NCBI RefSeq assembly: GCF_002939945.1 | Contig: NZ_MDEB01000002.1 | Coordinates: 346,975 to 410,974 of the forward strand | DNA from: Xanthomonas arboricola pv. populi | Lineage (GTDB): Bacteria; Pseudomonadota; Gammaproteobacteria; Xanthomonadales; Xanthomonadaceae | Length of the DNA stretch: 64,000 nucleotides | Reading direction: 5' to 3' | Shown: piece after piece, positions 54,368 through 64,000 of the stretch | How positions within the stretch are numbered: the first letter of the stretch is position 1 | Layout: each line of letters begins with the position of its first letter | The notes under the pieces: model-generated | Told to the model about the DNA's origin: nothing | The model's input: only the letters and a program-made list of their open reading frames with translations | Database searches by the model: none | Position numbers and translations under genes: made by a program

Positions 54368-55447
54368 ATGCAGATTCCTGACGCGCCCGCGTTGCAACTC
54401 TTCCACGCGACGCTGTTGCCGGGCGACGCCGCTGTCGCGGCGCAGATGCCGGCGAACGAAGACGAACGCCTGGCTGCATTGCAGGACTACCAACTGCTGG
54501 ACACCGCGCCGGAGCCGGTCTACGACGCATTCACCTCGATCGCGGCGGCAGTCTGCGGTACGCCGATGGCATTGATTTCGCTGATCGACACGCAGCGCCA
54601 GTGGTTCAAGTCGAAGCTGGGCATGGCGCCGAGCGAAACCCCGCGCGAGCTGTCGTTCTGTGCGCACGCGATCCTCGAGCCCGATCAGGTCATGGAAGTG
54701 GGCGACACCCAGCTGGATGCGCGTTTCGTGGGTAATGCGCTGGTCACCGGCGAGCCGCAGATCCGCTTCTACGCCGGGGCCCCGCTGCTGACCTCCGACG
54801 GGATCGCGCTGGGCACGCTATGCGTGCTGGACCGCACACCCCGACGGCTGTCGGCGGTCGAGCGCGACGCGCTGCAGGCGCTGGCAAGGCAGGTCGTCGA
54901 CACCATCGAACTGCGGCGTGCAGCCAGGCTGGTCGAGCTGGACGCGCTGCGTGACGAACTCACCGGCGTGTGGAATCGCGCCGGCCTGGAGCATGCGCTG
55001 CACACACTGACACAGAGCTCGGCCACCGCCCCGATGCCGTCGCTCGCCCTGGCGCTGATCGACCTGGATGGCTTCAAACGGCTGAAGTTGCAGGCTGGCG
55101 CAGCGGCAGCGGACGCCACGCTGGTCCAGGCTGCCAGGATGATCGAAGCGCAGGTGCCGGAGACCGCCACGGTGGCGCGGTTGAGCTGCGATCGGCTCTG
55201 TGTCGCGTTGCCGGAGACAGCGACGACCGAGGCCGTGGAGATGATCGAACGTGTCCGCAAGGCGATCGAAGCGGCACGCTGGCCAGCCGGCGCACTGACG
55301 ATCAGTGCAGGCCTGGTCGAGGTGGCAGCCGGTGCGTCGCTCGACAGCAACGCCTTGCTGGCGCGTGCGCGACACGCCTTGCAGGACGCGATCGGCAATG
55401 GACGCAACTGCGTGCACCGTTTCAATGGCTGGCATCGGCAGGACTGA
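54368..55447 (+). CDS. GAF-domain protein with degenerate GGDEF domain
   Basis: 359-residue cytoplasmic protein. GAF domain about 30-185, with the phytochrome-like run SIAAAVCGTPMALISLIDTQRQWFKS, FCAHAI and GAPLLTSDGIALGTLCVLD. GGDEF-type domain about 190-355: opens with DELTGVWNRAGLEHAL and LALIDLDGFKRL, but the signature loop is LSCDRL instead of GGDEF, so it should not make c-di-GMP. It may act as a receptor or a regulatory relic. ATG 54368 used; ATG at MPANEDERL (residue 27) is an alternative. Neighbour of a chemotaxis pair on the other strand. Confidence 0.88.
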   Translation: MQIPDAPALQLFHATLLPGDAAVAAQMPANEDERLAALQDYQLLDTAPEPVYDAFTSIAAAVCGTPMALISLIDTQRQWFKSKLGMAPSETPRELSFCAHAILEPDQVMEVGDTQLDARFVGNALVTGEPQIRFYAGAPLLTSDGIALGTLCVLDRTPRRLSAVERDALQALARQVVDTIELRRAARLVELDALRDELTGVWNRAGLEHALHTLTQSSATAPMPSLALALIDLDGFKRLKLQAGAAAADATLVQAARMIEAQVPETATVARLSCDRLCVALPETATTEAVEMIERVRKAIEAARWPAGALTISAGLVEVAAGASLDSNALLARARHALQDAIGNGRNCVHRFNGWHRQD

Positions 55448-55600
55448 GTGGCAGGCCACCCCCAGGTCTGACGAGGTCGATGACCAGGGCGCTGCTCGAC
55501 ACGGCCACGCAGCCTCAGCGAAGTGGTCGAGGCATGTGTCCGGCTGCAGTCGTTGCGGTTCGGACGCATTGCGCACACACCCGCGACCGTGCCCCTTTAG

Positions 55601-55635
55601 CGGCTAATCCAGCGTAGCGGGCGGCCGCCAGGCGG
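55601..55635. repeat. Half copy of the 3334-3469 element
   Basis: CGGCTAA, spacer, then GCGGCCGCCAGGCGG, the same order as at 3334-3375. The second arm is not present before the cheW stop. Confidence 0.55.
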
Positions 55636-55670
55636 TAGGCAGTCGTGTTGTCAGTTGCGCTTGACCAGAC

Positions 55671-56180
55671 TCAGGCTGCCAAAGCCTCGGGGTTGCCGGC
55701 GATTTCGTCCACCTGCAGCACCTGCTCCATCTCCAGCAGCACCACGAAGCGCTCGCCCACCTTGCCCATGCCGCGCAGCAGGTCGCGGCGGATATGCGTG
55801 CCGAACGATGGTGCCGCTTCGATGTCCTGATCGGCCAGTTCGATCACCGCGTTGACCGCATCGACCAGCACCCCGATCACCTGCGCTCCCTGCGCCTGTT
55901 CGGTGGCCAGGATCACGATGCAGCTGCGTTTGCCGATCGCGCTGTCGGCACGTCCCAGCCGCGATTGCAGATCCACCACCGGTACCACTGCACCGCGCAG
56001 ATTGATCACCCCGCGCACGCAGGCCGGCATCGACGGCACCGGCGTGGGTGCGCGGTACTGGATGATTTCGCGAATGCCAAGAATGCTGATGGCGAAGGTT
56101 TCGCCATCCAGCTGGAAGGTCAGGTACTGGGCCGCCGCGTCGGCGTCGCCAGGCATCACGTCGGGGGTCTGTGCAGTCAT
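55671..56180 (-). CDS. cheW: Chemotaxis coupling protein CheW
   Basis: 169-residue SH3-like adaptor linking chemoreceptors to CheA. Core: [56 protein letters not shown]-terminal 17 residues are polar. Only 11 bp separates it from the MCP stop upstream, so the two are cotranscribed. CheA, CheB and CheR are not here, so it serves a main cluster elsewhere. Confidence 0.95.
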   Translation of the reverse strand: MTAQTPDVMPGDADAAAQYLTFQLDGETFAISILGIREIIQYRAPTPVPSMPACVRGVINLRGAVVPVVDLQSRLGRADSAIGKRSCIVILATEQAQGAQVIGVLVDAVNAVIELADQDIEAAPSFGTHIRRDLLRGMGKVGERFVVLLEMEQVLQVDEIAGNPEALAA

Positions 56181-56191
56181 CGATCCGTCTC

Positions 56192-57850
56192 TCAGAAGCT
56201 AGCGAATTGGCCTTCGTCCGGGCCCTCGGATATCGCATAGGCCGGCGCCGTGGTGGTGCTCCAGCCGCGCGTACCGGACGCACGTGCCGGACGTGCGACA
56301 GCCACCTTGCCGCGCTTGGGCGCCGTGCTCGCCGGCCCCTGCCCTCCCAGACGGAAGAACGCCATGCTCTGCTGAAGCTGCTCGGCCTGCCCGCTCATCT
56401 CCTCGGCAGTGGCGGCCAGTTCTTCCGATGCGCTGGCGTTCTGCTGGGTGGTCTGGCTCAGCTGCACCACCGCCGAATTGATCTGGCTGACGCCGGAGGA
56501 TTGCTCTTCGGACGCCGCGGAAATCTCCTGTACCAGGTCCGAGGTGCGCTTGATGCTAGGCACGATGCTGTCGAGCAAACGGCCGGCGCGATCGGCCAGT
56601 TCGACGCTGGAACTGGCGACCTCGCCGATCTCCTGCGCGGCCACCTGGCTGCGTTCGGCCAGCTTGCGCACCTCGGCGGCAACCACCGCAAAACCTTTGC
56701 CATGTTCGCCGGCGCGCGCCGCTTCGATCGCCGCATTGAGCGCGAGCAAATTGGTCTGATACGCGATGTCGTCGATGATGCCGATCTTCTGCGCGATCTG
56801 CTTCATCGCCTGGGTGGTGGCGACCACCGCTTCGCCGCCTTCGATGGTTTCTTTGGCGGCCTGCGTGGCCATGCCATCGGTGATGCGGGCGTTTTCGGTG
56901 TTCTGGCTGATCGATGCGGTCATCTGTTCCAGCGAGGCGCTGGTCTCTTCCACACCGGCGGCCTGTTCGCTGGCGGCCTGCGACAACGACTGCGCGGTGG
57001 CGCTGACTTCTTCCGACGCGCTGGCCAGGGTTTCGGCGCTGGTGTTGACCTCGCCGACCACCTGCGACAGCTTCTGCACCATCGTGCGCATCGCTTCGAG
57101 CAGTTGCGCGGTCTCGTCGCGGCCGTGCACGTCGATGCGCATGGTCAGATCGCCTTCCGACAGCCCGTTGGCCACCGCCACTGCGCGGCGGATCGGGCCG
57201 GTGACGCTACGGCTGATCACCACACCGAGAATCGCGCCGAGCAGCACGCCGCCGCAGATGATGGCCATCAGCAGCCTGGAGCTGCGCGCATGGATGCTGC
57301 CGGCTTCGGCATTGGCCGAGGCGGCGCTGCGCTCGCGCAGCCCGCTCAGGTCGGTCATCAGGCTATCGACTTCGTCCGAGCTGGCGCGTACCGCACGCGA
57401 CAACGCGGCCAGTTCCGGATTCGGATCGCGCAAGGCTTCGCGGTTGGCGGCGTCGATGAAGCGGCCGCGTTCTTCCAGATATTTCTGCCAGGCGCGGTCG
57501 AATTGCGCCAGCTTGTTCCTGCCTTCCTCGGTCTGGAAACTGGAGCGCGCGCGCGTCATGTAATCGACTACCTTGGCGGTGTACTTGTCGATGCTCTGCA
57601 CGTGCGACTGACGCTCTTCGGCGGTGCTGGCCAACAATAGATTGGCGCGTGAGCGGCCGGCGTAGATGAGGTTGATATTGGCCTCTTTCACGTTCGACAA
57701 GCCGAGCAGTTCGCGCTCGTAAAGCGAGGTCGACAGCTCGCTGATACGACCGGAGTTGGAATAGCCCACCCACCCGATGCATGCGCCGATCGCCGAGACG
57801 ATCAGGAACGCCACGATCAGCCTGGTTCCGATTCTGAAATTGCCTAACAT
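56192..57850 (-). CDS. Methyl-accepting chemotaxis protein
   Basis: 552-residue chemoreceptor: TM1 about 10-32, periplasmic 4-helix-bundle ligand domain (about 33-190), TM2 about 191-213, HAMP (about 214-268), cytoplasmic signalling domain with the hairpin tip [43 protein letters not shown]. Methylation-type Gln/Glu repeats are present. No NWETF-type CheR pentapeptide at the C-terminus (ends GQFASF). Cotranscribed with cheW. Ligand unknown. Confidence 0.95.
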   Translation of the reverse strand: MLGNFRIGTRLIVAFLIVSAIGACIGWVGYSNSGRISELSTSLYERELLGLSNVKEANINLIYAGRSRANLLLASTAEERQSHVQSIDKYTAKVVDYMTRARSSFQTEEGRNKLAQFDRAWQKYLEERGRFIDAANREALRDPNPELAALSRAVRASSDEVDSLMTDLSGLRERSAASANAEAGSIHARSSRLLMAIICGGVLLGAILGVVISRSVTGPIRRAVAVANGLSEGDLTMRIDVHGRDETAQLLEAMRTMVQKLSQVVGEVNTSAETLASASEEVSATAQSLSQAASEQAAGVEETSASLEQMTASISQNTENARITDGMATQAAKETIEGGEAVVATTQAMKQIAQKIGIIDDIAYQTNLLALNAAIEAARAGEHGKGFAVVAAEVRKLAERSQVAAQEIGEVASSSVELADRAGRLLDSIVPSIKRTSDLVQEISAASEEQSSGVSQINSAVVQLSQTTQQNASASEELAATAEEMSGQAEQLQQSMAFFRLGGQGPASTAPKRGKVAVARPARASGTRGWSTTTAPAYAISEGPDEGQFASF

Positions 57851-58150
57851 TGGGAAGTTCTCATGAAGATGGTGCGTGCGCGACCTGCATTGCAGGGTCG
57901 TCCGGTGGCGTGGTGCGGGTGCCGCTCACTGACGCGGCTTGTCTCACCAATCGCTAATGGCTATCGGCGACGCCAAAACGCGCTTGAGATGAAAACCGTA
58001 CCTAACTGCGTATTCACGTCATTGGATATGCGCTTTTGTGACGGGGCATACGCTAGCAAGGCCTGACATTCGGAAAATTCCTACCCCGGAGTGGCGCATT
58101 GTCCGGGACAGTCCGCGGGGACGTCACGCCTGCGCGGTTAGGCTTGGCGC
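57851..58150. other. Intergenic region between MCP and mpg genes
   Basis: 300 bp between divergent genes; contains the promoters by position. No sigma-54 or sigma-28 motif was convincing by eye. Confidence 0.4.
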
Positions 58151-58710
58151 ATGTCGCCACAGCCACTCCCACGCGGTTTCTATGCGCACGATGCCCGCCA
58201 GGTCGCGCTGCGATTGCTCAACAAGGTATTGGTCAGCGCGGACGGACGCCGCGGCCGCATTACCGAGGTCGAGGCGTATTGCGGCAGCGAAGATCCGGCT
58301 GCGCATTCGTTTCGCGGCATGACCCCACGCACGCAGGTGATGTTCGGCGCGCCGGGGCATCTGTATGTGTATTTCATCTACGGCATGCACTGGGCGATCA
58401 ACGCAGTGTGCGGCGGTGCGCCCGGGCATGCGGTGCTGATCCGTGCGCTCGAACCGCTGGCCGGTATCGCCTCCATGCAGGCCGCGCGCAGCGCCGCCCC
58501 GCTCAAGACCTTGACCACCGGGCCCGGTCGCCTGTCCCAGGCATTCGGGGTGAAAGCGACGGACAACGGGCTGGATCTGACCGACGCCAGCGCACGCCTA
58601 TGGATCGAGGACGACGGCCTGCCGCCGCCGTCCGAGCCGCTGGCAACGCCGCGCATCGGCATCCGCAAGGCGATGGATGCGCCGTGGCGCTGGGTGGTGC
58701 CCGATAGCCG

Positions 58711-63105
<4,395 letters not shown>

Positions 63106-63496
63106 AGGCGATGCCGCAGGCCGTCATGCCAGGCCAGGGCGAGCGGCGTGTGGATTCAACGGGGCACAAGTCCACTGGATGGGGTCGCGCTGCGCCCGAC
63201 ACAAGCCAACCGCAGGCGGTGAATGGTCAAAGCGGGTGCCGGCCTGACTGCGCAGCGGCCAAGCTGGGCGCGCCCGGCGCACCGAATCGATCTACTGCAA
63301 CTTTCCTGTCAGCTCCAGTTCGACCGGCGCGCTGACGAGCGCGCGCGACGTAGAGACAGCCGTTCGCGGCACAGCGAGTGGCCGCGTGTACAAGTGCCGG
63401 ATGCCGGCCGGCGCATCGGGTCACCAGCGACCAGCGCAACGCTGCGGCCCGGCGCGCTGATTGTCGATCGGGCGCAGGCCATGGCACATTGACGCC
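63106..63496. other. Intergenic region between lhr and DUF3301 gene
   Basis: 391 bp between divergent genes. No family-like open frame, no repeat from the other spacers, no clear promoter motif. Confidence 0.4.
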
Positions 63497-63841
63497 ATGC
63501 CCAGCCTTATTCTCTTCATGATTGCCGGCGCCGCGCTGTACGCGTTCTGGAATTCCTCGCGCGCGGCTGCCGAACGTGCCGATATCCTCGGCCGCAATGC
63601 CTGCCGCGCCGCCGATGTGCAATGGCTGGACCAGAGCGTGCATTCCACCAATATCCGCATCTGCCGCAAGCCCAATGGCTGGCTGGGCTTCGAGCGGACG
63701 TTCCGGTTCGAGTATTCCTCCGATGGCATCGACCGTCACAGCGGCCGCCTGGTGCTGCGCGGCGATCAATTGATCGCCTTCACCGGACCGCAAGTAGCCA
63801 CGGTGACGCCGTTGAGCCCGGACCATCAACGCCTGAACTGA
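63497..63841 (+). CDS. DUF3301 family membrane-anchored protein
   Basis: 114 residues; one N-terminal membrane helix (about 3-19, SLILFMIAGAALYAFW) followed by a basic/polar soluble domain with the family-type block GRNACRAADVQWLDQSVHSTNIRICRKPNGWLGFERTFRFEYSSDG. Cytoplasmic or periplasmic side cannot be decided. Function unknown. ATG 63497 is chosen; ahead of it is no strong ribosome site. Confidence 0.88.
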   Translation: MPSLILFMIAGAALYAFWNSSRAAAERADILGRNACRAADVQWLDQSVHSTNIRICRKPNGWLGFERTFRFEYSSDGIDRHSGRLVLRGDQLIAFTGPQVATVTPLSPDHQRLN

Positions 63842-64000
63842 CCGCGATTTGATCGATCTGTGCGTATGCAGACACCTTTCCTGCATACAGTGCCCTGCGA
63901 CCGAAGATCAGGTCACTGCCGCATATCCACAACGCTGTACGGCACATGCAACGGCGTGTTCTGAAGGCAATATGCACGTGCGGTGCACGTGGCAAGCGTA
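63842..64000. other. Window end, no gene seen
   Basis: 159 bp of noncoding sequence to the window edge; a weak CTGCATACAG palindrome-like stretch near 63880 may be part of a transcript end. A gene may begin beyond the edge. Confidence 0.4.

Overview
The window is a high-GC (about 65%) gammaproteobacterial chromosome segment that reads as Xanthomonas, most likely the X. citri/axonopodis/euvesicatoria group. The reasons are the gene set and order (PhnD-like receptor plus GGDEF/EAL pair, sodM, uup, dbpA, selO, then a FimX-type protein), adjacent secreted pectin enzymes, an H-NS/XrvA-type protein, and many short intergenic palindromes typical of that genus. No phage, insertion sequence or CRISPR array was seen, so this is core chromosome with local repeat-rich spacers. 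The species assignment rests on memory of gene order and was not checked by alignment.

Layout. 1-3.3 kb (+): an ethanolamine catabolic operon without microcompartment genes (permease cut by the window edge, eutB, eutC). 3.5-4.4 kb (-): a small PRC-barrel-like protein and a FMN-binding general stress protein. 4.8-8.0 kb (+): secreted pectin methylesterase and GH28 polygalacturonase, followed by a 294-bp tandem duplication carrying four palindromic modules. 8.7-13.7 kb (-): a likely transcript efp, exported hypothetical, mtaD, ubiG, gph, squalene/phytoene-synthase-like gene, with epmB divergent from efp (EpmB acts on Lys34 of EF-P). 15.1-18.2 kb (-): a periplasmic receptor translationally coupled to a membrane GGDEF/EAL protein. 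18.2-22.4 kb: trmJ, suhB, a 153-bp tandem repeat array, sodM, and a barnase-like RNase with overlapping barstar. 22.6-31 kb: uup, dbpA, apt, selO, a lipoprotein esterase, a GST, a cold-shock gene, a YaiI-family gene. 31.4-35.3 kb (+): yaeQ, a HI0933-family flavoprotein, and a FimX-like protein with degenerate GGDEF and EAL domains.

35.4-40.8 kb: htpX (-), gluQ (+), phaB and phaR (+), a TraB/GumN protein and a DUF1684 lipoprotein (-). 40.8-46.5 kb (-): a compact housekeeping run nnr, tsaE, amiC, mutL that leads into the DUF1684 gene. 46.6-49.0 kb (+): queG and xseA. 49.1-49.5 kb (-): a decayed VirJ-like pseudogene. 49.7-51.6 kb (-): a lipoprotein with an FGE/SUMF1-type domain. 51.7-53.8 kb (+): rnd, an H-NS-family gene and tRNA-Ala(CGC). 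54.4-57.9 kb: a GAF plus degenerate-GGDEF protein (+) and a chemoreceptor-cheW pair (-). 58.2-63.8 kb: mpg (+) overlapping tail-to-tail with full-length lhr (-), then a DUF3301 protein.

Themes: c-di-GMP signalling and motility recur (coupled receptor-cyclase, FimX-like effector, degenerate GGDEF, MCP/CheW), next to plant cell-wall degradation and translation/RNA quality genes. The best candidates for less-described biology are the exported barnase/barstar pair, the receptor-cyclase pair, the degenerate squalene-synthase-like gene in the ubiG cluster, and the repeat families between genes. Start codons were chosen from Shine-Dalgarno matches, family length and ATGA overlaps; all functions are inferred from sequence.
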